From Streptomyces sp. GESEQ-4 (GTDB taxonomy: Bacteria > Actinomycetota > Actinomycetes > Streptomycetales > Streptomycetaceae): DNA of 45,437 nt. Within the stretch, counting starts at the first letter, position 1. Each line of letters begins with the position of its first letter. The DNA is taken from the NCBI RefSeq assembly GCF_017948455.1, contig NZ_JAFFSU010000042.1, positions 1-45,437 of the forward strand, in the 5' to 3' direction. Made by a program: the position numbers and the translations under genes. This document shows positions 15,746-24,515 of this stretch, one piece after another. The notes beneath the pieces were generated by a model, which made no database searches, was not told the DNA's origin, and worked only from the letters and a program-made list of their open reading frames with translations.

Positions 15746-16794
15746 TGCGCGGCGTGGTGTTCGACGGGAAGCGGGTCGAGGTCGCGAACGACCTGGAGGT
15801 GCGGGATCCGGGGCCGGGTGAGGTGCTGGTGTCGATCTCGGCGGCGGGTTTGTGCCACAGCGATCTGTCCGTTGTGGACGGCACCATTCCGTTCCCTGTG
15901 CCCGTGGTGCTGGGGCATGAGGGGGCCGGGGTGGTGGAGGCCGTCGGCGCGGGGGTCACGCATGTGGCGGCCGGTGACCATGTCGCCCTGTCCACGCTGG
16001 CCAACTGCGGTACCTGCGCGGAGTGCGACCGGGGGCGGCCGACGATGTGCCGGCAGGCGATCGGGCGGCCCGGGCAGCCGTTCGTCCGCGGTGGGCGGCC
16101 CGTCTTCCAGTTCGCGTCCAACTCCGCGTTCGCCGAGCGGACCGTGGTCAAGGCCGTGCAGGTGGTGCGGATCCCGAAGGACATTCCCCTGCCCTCCGCC
16201 GCGCTCATCGGGTGCGGCGTGCTGACCGGCGTCGGCGCCGTGCTCAACCGGGCGAAGGTGGACCGCGGGGACAGCGTGCTCGTCATCGGTACGGGAGGCA
16301 TCGGGCTCAACGTCCTTCAGGGGGCGCGGATCGCGGGTGCGTTGCGGATCGTCGCCGTCGATGCCAATCCGGCGAAGGAGGCGGTGGCGCGGCAGTTCGG
16401 CGCGACCGACTTCCTGACCTCGACGGAAGGCGTGCGGGAGCTGCTGCCGACGGGGGCGGACCATGCCTTCGAGTGCGTGGGGCGCGTCGAGTTGATCCGT
16501 GCGGCCGTCGATCTGCTCGACCGGCATGGGCAGGCGATCCTGCTGGGGGTGCCGCCGGTCGGCGCCGAGGCCTCCTTCGTCGTGTCCTCGATGTATCTGG
16601 ACAAGTCGATCCTGGGGTGCCGGTACGGTTCGTCGCGCCCGCAGCGGGACATCGCGCTGTACGCCGAGCTGTACCGCAACGGGCGGCTGCTGCTGGACGA
16701 GTTGGTGACGCAGACGTATCCGGTCGAGGAGTTCGAGCGGGCGGCTGCGGATGCTGAGGCGGGGAAGGTGGCTCGCGGGGTGCTCACGTTCTGA
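15745..16794 (+). CDS. zinc-dependent medium-chain alcohol dehydrogenase
   Basis: 349 residues. Catalytic-zinc ligands are Cys37, His58 and Glu59 (GLCHSD; LGHEGAG). Structural-zinc cysteines are 88, 91, 94 and 102 (NCGTCAECDRGRPTMC). The Rossmann motif is VLVIGTGGIGLNVLQGAR. It belongs to the class III-like/aryl-alcohol dehydrogenase group that oxidises alcohols or hydroxyacyl derivatives with NAD. Its ATG overlaps the upstream dehydrogenase stop by one base, so the two are translationally coupled and should act in one pathway. Confidence 0.9.
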   Translation: MRGVVFDGKRVEVANDLEVRDPGPGEVLVSISAAGLCHSDLSVVDGTIPFPVPVVLGHEGAGVVEAVGAGVTHVAAGDHVALSTLANCGTCAECDRGRPTMCRQAIGRPGQPFVRGGRPVFQFASNSAFAERTVVKAVQVVRIPKDIPLPSAALIGCGVLTGVGAVLNRAKVDRGDSVLVIGTGGIGLNVLQGARIAGALRIVAVDANPAKEAVARQFGATDFLTSTEGVRELLPTGADHAFECVGRVELIRAAVDLLDRHGQAILLGVPPVGAEASFVVSSMYLDKSILGCRYGSSRPQRDIALYAELYRNGRLLLDELVTQTYPVEEFERAAADAEAGKVARGVLTF

Positions 16795-16830
16795 GTCATT
16801 CGGTGCTTGGTTGGCGCTGTCCTCGCGGAG

Positions 16831-16839
16831 TTATCCACA
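16831..16839 (+). other. isolated DnaA-box-like nonamer
   Basis: TTATCCACA, the E. coli consensus DnaA box, lies in the 96-base gap between the alcohol dehydrogenase and MFS genes. A single box alone is weak evidence; noted because of the opposed pair at 12651-12671. Confidence 0.3.
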
Positions 16840-16890
16840 GGCCCGGAAATCCGCTGCCGTGTTGTCAGTGCCGCCGCCTACCTTCGACTC

Positions 16891-18144
16891 ATGACCTATC
16901 GCGATGTCGCCTCCAAACAGGTGCTGATCTGGGCCTGCACCGCCGTCGGCTCCCGTATGCCGGTCGCCATGGCGCCGTTGGCGCTGGTGTTCCTGGTGCG
17001 GGAGCGGCCCGGCGGCTACACGCTGGGTGCAGCGCTCGCGGCGGCCTATGTGATCGGCGAGATCATCGGGGCGCCGGTCCTGGGGATGCGGCTGGATCCG
17101 GCGCGCGGTCGGCGGCATCTGGCCGTGGGGCTCGCGGGCGGGGCGGTGGGGTTCGCGGGGCTCGGGGTGCTGGCCGGTGCGCACCCTGTCGTGCTGGGGG
17201 CGTTCGCGTTTCTGGCCGGTGCCGCTCCGGCGGCCGTCGCGGGCGGTCAGCGTGCGCTGCTGACCTCGCTGGTCCCGGAGCGTGCCGTGACGCAGGCGCT
17301 GTCGGCCGAGTCCATGCTGATGTCCGGTGTGTGGGCCGTCTCCCCGGTCGCGGTGGCCGGCCTCGCCCTCGGGGTGGCGCCTCGAATACCGCTGCTCCTC
17401 GGGGCCGCCCTGATGGCGTCGTCAATAGCGGGCCACTGGCTGCTTCCGGCGGGCTGGGCCAAAGGGGATCAGGACGGGGAGGCGGGCCGGGGGAAGCTCC
17501 GCGTGCTGATACGCGCCTGGCCGGTGTACGTCACGGGCGCGGCCAGCCTCACCCTGCTCGGCCTGGCCGAACTCACCCTGCCCGCCCTGCTGGAGCAGCG
17601 CGGCATCGGCGTGGGCTGGTCCGGCCCGATGCTGGCGGGACTCGCGGTGGGTGCGGGGATCGGGGCGTTCCTGTACGGCGTGCGAGCGTGGCCGGGGCGG
17701 CTTCGTACGCGCAGTGTGGTGCTGATGTGCGGCATGTCAGCCTTCGTCAGCATCACCGCGCTGATACCGGGCGCGGCCGGGATCGCGATCGCCCTCACCC
17801 TGGCGGGCACGCTCCAGTCGGGCGCGCTCATCACCCGCAACCTGTCCCTGCGCGAGGCCTTGCCGCCTAGCGCACTGGCGGCCGGTTACTCCGTGATGTA
17901 CGCCGCCGCGGGCGCGGGCTACGCGGCGACGGGTTCCCTCGCCGGCGGGCTGCTCCAGGTGGTGGCGCCGTCCACGGCCATGCTGGCCGGTGTGGTGCTG
18001 ACCCTGCTGCTGACGGCGCTCGGCTGGTGGGGAGAGGCCCGCCGGGACGGCTCACGTGCCGCTGGGGACCTGGACGTCGGCGTTGCTCCCGGCGCGGAAG
18101 GTGCGCCGATAGCTGGTGGGTGTGACGCCGAGCGCCGCCTGTAG
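16891..18144 (+). CDS. MFS transporter
   Basis: 417 residues from ATG 16891; the open frame begins at 16807, but that stretch crosses the intergenic region. About 12 hydrophobic segments are visible, starting with VLIWACTAVGSRMPVAMAPLALVFLV and ending with SAGYSVMYAAAG-type and LTLLLTALGWWG helices. The overall pattern (early RxxGGYTLGAALAAAYVIGEIIGAPVLG, loop RLDPARGRR) is that of an actinobacterial drug/metabolite exporter subfamily. Substrate unknown. Its last 93 bases overlap the 3' end of the convergent GlxA-type regulator gene, so the two transcripts are antisense to each other there. Confidence 0.85.
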   Translation: MTYRDVASKQVLIWACTAVGSRMPVAMAPLALVFLVRERPGGYTLGAALAAAYVIGEIIGAPVLGMRLDPARGRRHLAVGLAGGAVGFAGLGVLAGAHPVVLGAFAFLAGAAPAAVAGGQRALLTSLVPERAVTQALSAESMLMSGVWAVSPVAVAGLALGVAPRIPLLLGAALMASSIAGHWLLPAGWAKGDQDGEAGRGKLRVLIRAWPVYVTGAASLTLLGLAELTLPALLEQRGIGVGWSGPMLAGLAVGAGIGAFLYGVRAWPGRLRTRSVVLMCGMSAFVSITALIPGAAGIAIALTLAGTLQSGALITRNLSLREALPPSALAAGYSVMYAAAGAGYAATGSLAGGLLQVVAPSTAMLAGVVLTLLLTALGWWGEARRDGSRAAGDLDVGVAPGAEGAPIAGGCDAERRL

Positions 18145-19119
18145 GTGCTGCCGCATCGACTGGGCCGTGCCGAAGCCGGCGTCCCGGGCGACCTGGTCGA
18201 CGGAGAGATCGGTGGACTCCAGGAGGTGGCGGGCGCGTTCCACCCGCTGCTGGGTGAGCCATTGGCCGGGGCTGACGCCGACCTCCTCGCGGAAGCGGCG
18301 CGTGAAGGTCCGTACGGACATGGCCTCCTGCTCCGCCATGTCGCGCAGCTGGATCGGCTCGTGGAGGCGGCCCAGGGCCCAGGCACGGGCGGTGGTCGTG
18401 GTCGCCTGCTGCGGGTCGGGGACCGGGCGGTGGATGTACTGCGCCTGGCCGCCGTCGCGGTGGGGCGGTACGACCGTGCGGCGGGCCACGTCGTTGGCGA
18501 TCGCCGTGCCGTGGTCGCGGCGGACCATGTGCAGGCACAGGTCGATCCCGGCGGCGACGCCCGCCGAGGTCAGCACATCGCCGTCGTCGATGAACAGCAC
18601 GTCCGCGTCGACCTTGATCCTCGGGAACAGCCGCTGGAAGCGCTCGGCGTCGGACCAGTGCGTGGTGGCCGGGCGGCCGTCGAGCAGGCCGGCGGCGGCG
18701 AGGACGTAGACGCCGGTGCAGATGGAGGCGATCCGGGTGCCGGGTCGGACGCGGGCGAGCGCGGCGGCCAGTTCGTCGGTCAGCACACCCTCGTCGAAGA
18801 CCGGGCCGAGCTCGTACGACGCCGGGACGATCACGGTGTCGGCGGTGGCCAGCGCCTGAGGGCCGTGTCCGACGTGGATGGAGAAGTCGGCGTCGGTCTG
18901 GACCGGGCCCGGCGGCCGGACCGAGCAGGTGACGACCTCGTACAGATACCGCCCCTCAGCGTCCTTCGGGCGCCCGAAGATCCGGTGCGGGATGCCCAGC
19001 TCGAACGGGAGCAGCCCGTCGAGGGCGAGGACGACGACGCGGTGCGGGCGGAACTCCGGCTCACGCTCGTGGCGTTCCGGCTCACTCACGCTCAGGTGCT
19101 CCGGCTCACTCACGCTCAT
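18052..19119 (-). CDS. GlxA/AraC-family transcriptional regulator with DJ-1/PfpI-like domain
   Basis: About 355 residues. An N-terminal glutamine-amidotransferase-like domain (about 25-200) contains VVVLALDGLLPFELGIPHRIFG and the nucleophile-elbow-like IASICTGVYVLAAAGLLDG, with Cys in the CTG motif. Two AraC helix-turn-helix motifs follow (about 240-340: AEQEAMSVRTFTRRFREEVG and VDQVARDAGFGTAQSMRQHL). ATG 19119 is used; GTG 19134 is an alternative. The first residues are a short repeat (SVSEPEH, SVSEPER) mirrored by degenerate repeats in the DNA upstream. It is divergent from an MFS transporter (19237), the usual arrangement for a regulator and its target. Confidence 0.85.
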   Translation of the reverse strand: MSVSEPEHLSVSEPERHEREPEFRPHRVVVLALDGLLPFELGIPHRIFGRPKDAEGRYLYEVVTCSVRPPGPVQTDADFSIHVGHGPQALATADTVIVPASYELGPVFDEGVLTDELAAALARVRPGTRIASICTGVYVLAAAGLLDGRPATTHWSDAERFQRLFPRIKVDADVLFIDDGDVLTSAGVAAGIDLCLHMVRRDHGTAIANDVARRTVVPPHRDGGQAQYIHRPVPDPQQATTTTARAWALGRLHEPIQLRDMAEQEAMSVRTFTRRFREEVGVSPGQWLTQQRVERARHLLESTDLSVDQVARDAGFGTAQSMRQHLQAALGVTPTSYRRTFRAGSNADVQVPSGT

Positions 19120-19177
19120 GGAGTCCGCCCTCACTCGCGCTCACGACGTTCCGGCTCATGCTCATGGCCCGATCCTA

Positions 19178-19233
19178 ACGAATGCTGTCCTTCGGGCCAA
19201 TGGATCTGAGGGCGCGCAGGCCCGAAGCTCGTT
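19178..19233. promoter_or_regulatory. inverted repeat in the GlxA-MFS divergent region
   Basis: CTTCGGGCC (19190-19198) and GGCCCGAAG (19219-19227) are a perfect 9-bp inverted repeat. Outer arms AACGA (19178-19182) and TCGTT (19229-19233) extend it. It ends four bases before the MFS start codon, so it could be an operator for the adjacent regulator or an RNA hairpin that occludes translation initiation. Confidence 0.45.
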
Positions 19234-19236
19234 GTC

Positions 19237-20568
19237 GTGACGCAGACAACCGAAGCCACCGCCGCGGGCCGGACCCCGCACAAGCCGCGCCGTACCCGCA
19301 TCCATCGCGCCTGGTTCGTCGCCGCCGTCGCCTTCGTGACGATCCTCGGCGCCGCCGCCTTCCGCTCCCTGCCGGGGCTGCTCATAGACCCCTTGCATCA
19401 GGAATTCGGCTGGTCACGCGGCACGATCGCGGCCGCCGTCTCGATCAACCTCGCCCTGTACGGACTGACCGCACCCTTCGCCGCCGCCCTGATGGACCGC
19501 TTCGGCATCCGGCGCGTGGTCGTGGCCGCGCTCACCGTGATCGCGATCGGCTCGGGTCTCACGGTGTGGATGACGGCGGCCTGGCAACTGCTGCTGTGCT
19601 GGGGCCTGTTGGTGGGCCTCGGCACCGGTTCGATGGCGCTGGCCTTCGCCGCGACGGTCACCAACCGCTGGTTCACCGAACGGCGCGGCCTGGTCACCGG
19701 CATCCTCACCGCCGCCTCGGCCTCCGGCCAGCTGATCTTCCTGCCCGTGCTGGCCCTGATGGTCGACGCCGGCAACTGGCGCCCCGCCGCCATCACGGTC
19801 GCCCTTGCGGCCCTCGCGGTCGTCCCCTTCGTCTGGCTGCTGCTGCGCGACCACCCGGCCGACGTGGGCGTGAAGCCGTACGGCGCGAAGGAGTTCGTAC
19901 CGAAGCCGGACCCGGTGCCGGGCGCCGCGCGCCGTGCCGTGACCGTCCTCTTCAAGGCCGCCCGCACCGGCCCCTTCTGGCTGCTCGCCGGCTCCTTCGC
20001 GATCTGTGGTGCCTCCACCAACGGCCTGATCCAGACCCACTTCGTGCCCGCCGCCCACGACGAGCACATGCCCGTCCCCGTGGCGGCCTCACTGCTCGCG
20101 GTCATCGGCGTGTTCGACGTGGTCGGCACCATCGCCTCCGGCTGGTTCACCGACCGCTACGAACCGCGCCGACTGCTCGCCGTCTACTACGCGCTGCGCG
20201 GCATCTCGCTGCTGTTCCTGCCCATGCTGCTGGCGCCCAGCGTCCACCCGCCGATGATCTTCTTCATCGTCTTCTACGGCCTCGACTGGGTCGCCACCGT
20301 CCCGCCCACCGTGGCCCTGTGCCGCGAGCAGTACGGCGACGACAGCGCCATCGTCTTCGGCTGGGTCCTCGCCTCCCACCAGGTCGGCGCCGCCCTGGTG
20401 GCCTTCATCGGCGGCGTCGTGCGCGATGTCTCCGGCTCGTACGACATGGTCTGGTACGCGTCGGGCGCGCTGTGCGCGGCGGCGGCGCTGATGGCGCTGG
20501 TGATCCGGCGGCGGCCGGTCACACCGGCGGCAGAACTCGGGGCCGTGGGTCAATCCTTGCCGACCTAG
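19237..20568 (+). CDS. MFS transporter, oxalate/formate antiporter-like
   Basis: 443 residues with about 12 transmembrane helices. The N-terminal half has the family pattern FGWSRGTIAAAVSINLALYGLTAPFAAALMDRFGIRRV, and WFTERRGLVTGILTAASASGQLIFLPVLA at helices 4-5. The second half begins FWLLAGSFAICGASTNGLIQTHFVP, typical of the monocarboxylate/oxalate-formate (OFA/MCP-like) MFS group. The likely substrate is a small carboxylate, by family only. GTG at 19237. Probably controlled by the divergent GlxA-type regulator. Confidence 0.87.
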   Translation: MTQTTEATAAGRTPHKPRRTRIHRAWFVAAVAFVTILGAAAFRSLPGLLIDPLHQEFGWSRGTIAAAVSINLALYGLTAPFAAALMDRFGIRRVVVAALTVIAIGSGLTVWMTAAWQLLLCWGLLVGLGTGSMALAFAATVTNRWFTERRGLVTGILTAASASGQLIFLPVLALMVDAGNWRPAAITVALAALAVVPFVWLLLRDHPADVGVKPYGAKEFVPKPDPVPGAARRAVTVLFKAARTGPFWLLAGSFAICGASTNGLIQTHFVPAAHDEHMPVPVAASLLAVIGVFDVVGTIASGWFTDRYEPRRLLAVYYALRGISLLFLPMLLAPSVHPPMIFFIVFYGLDWVATVPPTVALCREQYGDDSAIVFGWVLASHQVGAALVAFIGGVVRDVSGSYDMVWYASGALCAAAALMALVIRRRPVTPAAELGAVGQSLPT

Positions 20569-20604
20569 GGTGTGGTCACCCTAAGGCTGATCCGAGGCTG
20601 CGTC

Positions 20605-22139
20605 CTATGGCAGGAACCCACTCGGCAAGGCCCGGCCATACAACTCGTCCAAGCCGATCAACAGCACCCCACTCCGTGCCGCCTCAGCCCGCAGAGCCTC
20701 GCTGAAACCCGCCGCGCTGAAACAGGCCAACCCGCAGTGAGACGTGTCCATGCCGCGCCCGGCGAGCAATTCCCGTGCCCGTGCCAGACGCTCGAGGTGG
20801 GGGACTCCCATGACCGTGCCCCACTTCGCCTCGCCGAGCAGGGCGACCGACGGGCGGCTTCCGCCGGACCCCTGTTCGACCACGGCCACATCGACCTGGA
20901 TCTGCCGGCGCTCTTTCGGATCGGTCACGATGCCGTTGCCCACCTCGCCTAGCGAGGTGCTGAGCAGGGTCCGCCCAGGCCCCAACACATACTCACGGCA
21001 CATCGCCTCGAAGTGCGGCCCGGCCACTTGCGCCGCGAAACGTTGTCCTGCCTGGGCCCAAACCTCGGTGGCCTGGCCCCCTTCCAGCCGGGCCCAGGCC
21101 GGGCGCATGACCGCCTCGTAGAAGTTGATCAGAGGCTCGGCTCGGTGATGCGGTACTGGGATTTCCCGGCTCGGAAGACGTCTGCCTCCCGGACCAGGAG
21201 GTGGCTGTCCTCCAGGACATTGAGCGGATGCGAGATGTCGACGGACTTGCGGCCGATGTATCCCGCGATGCCGCCGCGCGTGGTGTTGCCCTGCGCCACA
21301 GCGGCAAGCACTGAGTGGTACAACGCGGTGTCCCGGATGTCGGCTTCCTCGGCGAGCAAGTAGCGGGCCTCCCGGAAGAGAGGGCTGAACGGCGAGAGGA
21401 CCGTGCGGCAGATCCATTCGTCGAAGCCCTCCAGATCGGCGGGGACGTCGTCCGCCAGGAACTGACGGCGGTATGCGGGCGTACCGCCGAGAACCGCATG
21501 CAGTCGGGCAGCGAGTGCCGGGTCGGCAGCAACGCCCCAGAAGTCCGCCGCCGCCCGGTATCCGAAGGGGCGTACGACGAGTTCCAGTTGGGCCCTGCCA
21601 CGCAGGGGTGCGCTGCTGGCCGGCAGCCCGCCCATGACGGACATCGCCGAGCCGCACAGCAGCAGCCGCATGCGGCTCTCCTCAACCTGGCCCCGGTCGA
21701 TCGCGCGCTGGATCAGTGAGGGAAGTTCCGGAGCCGCCCGCACCAGACAGGGGAACTCGTCGATGACCACGAGAAACGCGGTTTCCGGCGCCGGACCGCC
21801 AGGCGTCCCGGGGCCGGATGCCGCAAGCCCGAAGAGGTACGAGACCGCGTCGTCCCAGGTGGCGAAGGAGAAAGGCACTGGAGAACCCACATGTGCGGCC
21901 AGGGCGGCGCTGAACTGCCGAAGGGACTCCGCCTCGGTGGCGTCCGTGGCCCCGAAGTAGAAACCGCCGCACTGCTCGACGAGTGCCCGCAGTAGGTATG
22001 TCTTTCCCATACGCCGCCTGCCGCTGAGGACTCCGAGCGCGGCGTGCGGCAGGGGCCGGTCGACAAAGGCGGTGAGCGCGTCCCACTCAGGGCCTCGGTC
22101 GAAAATGCGTGACGGCTTGATCGGCCTTGGCTGCTGCAT
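20605..22139 (-). pseudogene. AAA ATPase with DUF234/nuclease-like C-terminus, frameshifted
   Basis: The first part (22139 to 21129, 336 residues) is an archaeal-type ATPase: Walker A GRRRMGKT (Gly45-Lys46-Thr47) and Walker B LVVIDEFP (Asp127, Glu128), then a winged-helix region. It ends abruptly after YRITEP. The second part continues in another frame (LINFYEAVMRPAWARLEGG) with a PD-(D/E)xK-like core (QVDVAVV then LLGEAKW) to the stop at 20605. At the junction the top strand reads GGCTCGGCTC (21134-21143): a 5-bp tandem duplication. Removing one copy restores TEPLINF. Such ATPases occur in mobile and defence-related contexts, but function is uncertain. The lesion could also be a sequencing error or a phase-variable tract. 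Confidence 0.85.
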
Positions 22140-22185
22140 GATCGCCCGTTAGGAGCACACTTCTAAGGAGTATGTTCCTCGCGGC

Positions 22186-22418
22186 TCATCCGCTCAGAAA
22201 GCGGCGCCCTCCCGGGGTCGCCCGGACGACACGGGCTGCAACGGCGCCGATCACCACGGTGCCGATCAGGACGATAGCCACCCACACGCTCAACAGCTCG
22301 GCCGTGTGCTTCTGGTTCAAGCAGATGAGCCAGAGCAAGGGGCAGCCGACTACTTGGCAGCGCGACGGGCCGGCCCGTAGGGCTAGGCAGTTGAGCAGGG
22401 CAGTGTTCCGAGTCTGCG
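22186..22418 (-). other. open frame for a small membrane segment without a clear start
   Basis: On the minus strand a frame ending in TGA at 22186-22188 encodes, in order, CPLLWLICLNQKHTAELLS, a hydrophobic helix VWVAIVLIGTVVIGAVAARVV, and RATPGGRRFLSG. The positively charged end after the helix and GC-rich third positions look coding. However, no ATG or well-placed GTG/TTG precedes the helix, and the frame runs upstream into the reductase gene out of phase. It may be a small protein with a CTG or internal GTG start, or a 5'-deleted remnant. Confidence 0.3.
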
Positions 22419-23399
22419 CTATTGGGGGATGGTGAGCAGGATTCGGCCGCGGCCACCGCCGGCGTCGACGTGGTCGTGGGCCTTGGCGATGTCGTCCAGC
22501 GGGTAGCGGTCGCCGACGGCGACGGTGAGGGCGCCCACGGCGGCGGCGGAGGTGAGGTCTCGGGCGGCCTGGCGCTTGGCCTCGGCGGGGAAGTCGTCGC
22601 TGCCGAGTAGCCGCAGGGTGACGTTGTTGAACAGCAGGGGCCAGAAGGGGATCTCGGTGCGGTCCGTGCGGGTGGCGTAGGCGGCGATGACAGCGTTGTT
22701 GGCGGCGACGGCGTTGTCGAGGTCGGCGTTGTCGGACAGCGCGACCTCGATGATCCGGTCGACGCCCCGTGGCGCGTACGAGCGGATGGCCGCGGCGGGG
22801 TCGCCGGTATCCAGGGCGATGGCGTGGGCGACGGCCGGGTCGACGTGGTCGAGGTCCGCGGTGCGGCGGACGGTTGCGACCACGGTGGCGCCGGCCCAGT
22901 GGGCGAGCTGGGCGGCCAGGGAGCCGACGCCGCCGAGAACTCCGTGGACCAGAACCAGTCGGCCGTCGACCGGGCCGTCGGCGAAGACGGTCCGGTGGGC
23001 GGTGATGCCGGGGATGCCGAGGCTCGCGCCCAGCTCGTCACTGAGGTGGTCGGGCAGAGGTGCGGCTTGGTGGTCGGGTACGACGGTGTACTGGGCGGCG
23101 GTGCCGAAGGGGCGGTAGGACTGGGCCCCGTACACCCAGACCCGTTGTCCGACGCGGTGGGCGTCGACGCCGTCGCCCACCGCGTCGATGACTCCGGCGC
23201 CGTCGCTGTGCGGGATCACCCGCGGGAAGGGCATGGACGAGCCGAGCCAGCCGCGCCGTTTCTTGGTGTCGCCGGGGTTGACGCCCGAGACGGTGACGCG
23301 GACGCGGACCTCGCCGGGGCCGGGGACGGGATCAGGTAGTTCACCGACGTGCAGGACATCGGCGGCGGGGCCCTGGACGTCGTACCAGGAAGCAAGCAT
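22419..23399 (-). CDS. NADPH:quinone reductase-like zinc-free MDR oxidoreductase
   Basis: 326 residues from ATG 23399, preceded by GGAGGT six bases upstream, which settles the start. GroES-like N-terminal half (GPGEVRVRVTVSGVNPGDTK, VIPHSDGAGVIDAVGDGV) and Rossmann half (VLVHGVLGGVGSLAAQLAHWAG). No cysteine ligands for structural or catalytic zinc are present, which places it with quinone reductases/zeta-crystallins. It would reduce quinones or enones with NADPH. The PadR gene lies just upstream on the same strand (start codon 599 bases before, 20-base gap between genes), so PadR probably regulates this transcript. Confidence 0.9.
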   Translation of the reverse strand: MLASWYDVQGPAADVLHVGELPDPVPGPGEVRVRVTVSGVNPGDTKKRRGWLGSSMPFPRVIPHSDGAGVIDAVGDGVDAHRVGQRVWVYGAQSYRPFGTAAQYTVVPDHQAAPLPDHLSDELGASLGIPGITAHRTVFADGPVDGRLVLVHGVLGGVGSLAAQLAHWAGATVVATVRRTADLDHVDPAVAHAIALDTGDPAAAIRSYAPRGVDRIIEVALSDNADLDNAVAANNAVIAAYATRTDRTEIPFWPLLFNNVTLRLLGSDDFPAEAKRQAARDLTSAAAVGALTVAVGDRYPLDDIAKAHDHVDAGGGRGRILLTIPQ

Positions 23400-23419
23400 G
23401 GGAGTACCTCCGTGGACAG

Positions 23420-23998
23420 TCAGCTCGCGGGAGCGGCGGGCGCTTGCGGATCGCTGGCGGTGCATGCGGTGTCGAATGCGGGCGGTTTCTCACCGAGGGC
23501 CTCGCGCAGCCAGGTCCGTTCGGCGCGGCTGGTGGCGCGGGCGGTGAGCAGCATGCCGCGCCGGTAGGGGTCGGCGATCTCCTCGGCACGCAGGGGCCGC
23601 TCGTTGTCGTAGAAGAAGCTCGCCGGTTCTTCCAGGAACTCCAGCCGTCTGCGCAGCACCGCGTGCTGTTCGGCCACGTCGGGCAGGTGGGAGAGGAAGG
23701 CCAGGACGACGTAGAACCGGGTGAAGTCGGTGATCTCGTGGTCGGCGGGCTTGCGCAGGCGCTGAAGCATGTCGGCCCGCCCTGGCTCGGTCAGGCTGAG
23801 CACGTACCGGGCCGCCCCGGCGGCCGGGTCGGCGCGCCGCTCGATCAAGCCCGCACTGGTCAGACGGTTGATCGCCGGATACAGGCTGCCGTCACTGACC
23901 GGCCGCGTGTAGCCGGTCAGCTGTGAGATACGGCGGCGCAGCTCGTGTCCGGGCAGGGGTCCCTCGGCGAGGAAGCCGAGTATGGCGAGTTCCAGCAT
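23420..23998 (-). CDS. PadR-family transcriptional regulator
   Basis: 192 residues. The N-terminal winged helix starts MLELAILGFLAEGPLPGHELRRRI and contains DGSLYPAINRLTSAGLIERR, diagnostic of PadR. The C-terminal Vir-type helical domain (about 95-175: FTRFYVVLAFLSHLP, FLEEPASFFYD) mediates dimerisation. The ATG at 23998 is chosen because the upstream open frame crosses the divergent promoter. Two palindromes ending 21-52 bases upstream of the start are good candidate operators, implying autorepression and control of the divergent SnoaL gene and the downstream reductase. Confidence 0.9.
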   Translation of the reverse strand: MLELAILGFLAEGPLPGHELRRRISQLTGYTRPVSDGSLYPAINRLTSAGLIERRADPAAGAARYVLSLTEPGRADMLQRLRKPADHEITDFTRFYVVLAFLSHLPDVAEQHAVLRRRLEFLEEPASFFYDNERPLRAEEIADPYRRGMLLTARATSRAERTWLREALGEKPPAFDTACTASDPQAPAAPAS

Positions 23999-24018
23999 GA
24001 GTCCATCTTCGCACGCGA

Positions 24019-24050
24019 ACATCGAATCGATGCGGACATCGTTTCGATGT
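24019..24050. promoter_or_regulatory. double palindromic operator, probable PadR site
   Basis: ACATCG-AAT-CGATGC (24019-24033, one mismatch) and ACATCG-TTT-CGATGT (24036-24050, perfect) are 17 bp apart centre to centre. They sit between the divergent PadR (23998) and SnoaL (24096) genes. PadR sites commonly contain ATGT and ACAT half-sites, which these provide at their ends. Confidence 0.65.
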
Positions 24051-24095
24051 AAGCTGCCAGGTATCCACCCACCGTCTTGAGAGAGGCACAGCAAG

Positions 24096-24515
24096 ATGCC
24101 GCCGCTGTCCACCGAGTCAGTGATGAACCGTTTCGTCGAGTTCATCAACACGGGCAACGAGGATCTCGCCCGCGAGGTGATTTCTCCAGACGCGGTGTTC
24201 CATGCGCCAAGCCACCCGGAACCACTGCGGGGGCCCGATGGGTACATGGAAGTCCTCGGGATGATGCGCAGCGCCTTCCCGGACGTCCAGTGGACGCTGG
24301 AGGAGACAGTCGCCGAAGGCGACACTGTGGCCGCGCGGTTCACCATGCGGGGAACCCACGACGGTGAATTCTTCGGGATCCCGGCGAGCGGCAACAAGAT
24401 CTCGGTGCAGGCCATGAACTTCTACTACCTGGCCGACGGCCGGATCGTCGGCGAACGGGGCCAGCCCGATCTCCTCGGGGTGATGCAGCAGATCGGTGCC
24501 CTACCGGCGCCGTGA
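24096..24515 (+). CDS. SnoaL-like polyketide-cyclase-fold protein
   Basis: 139 residues with an NTF2-like cone fold: STESVMNRFVEFINTGNEDLA, HAPSHPEPLRGPDGYMEVLGMM, FPDVQWTLEETVAEGDTVAARFTMRGTHDGEFFGI, and a final LADGRIVGERGQPD strand. SnoaL relatives include ester cyclases of aromatic polyketides, but most are of unknown function and many act as small hydrolases or binding proteins. GAGAGG lies upstream of the ATG. It is divergent from PadR and likely derepressed with it, suggesting a role in handling a phenolic or quinone compound (inference). Confidence 0.85.
   Translation: MPPLSTESVMNRFVEFINTGNEDLAREVISPDAVFHAPSHPEPLRGPDGYMEVLGMMRSAFPDVQWTLEETVAEGDTVAARFTMRGTHDGEFFGIPASGNKISVQAMNFYYLADGRIVGERGQPDLLGVMQQIGALPAP

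Noticed and set aside
18145..19209. Plus-strand frame opposite the GlxA-type regulator
   Set aside because: Shadow frame; the minus strand has the AraC helix-turn-helix motifs.
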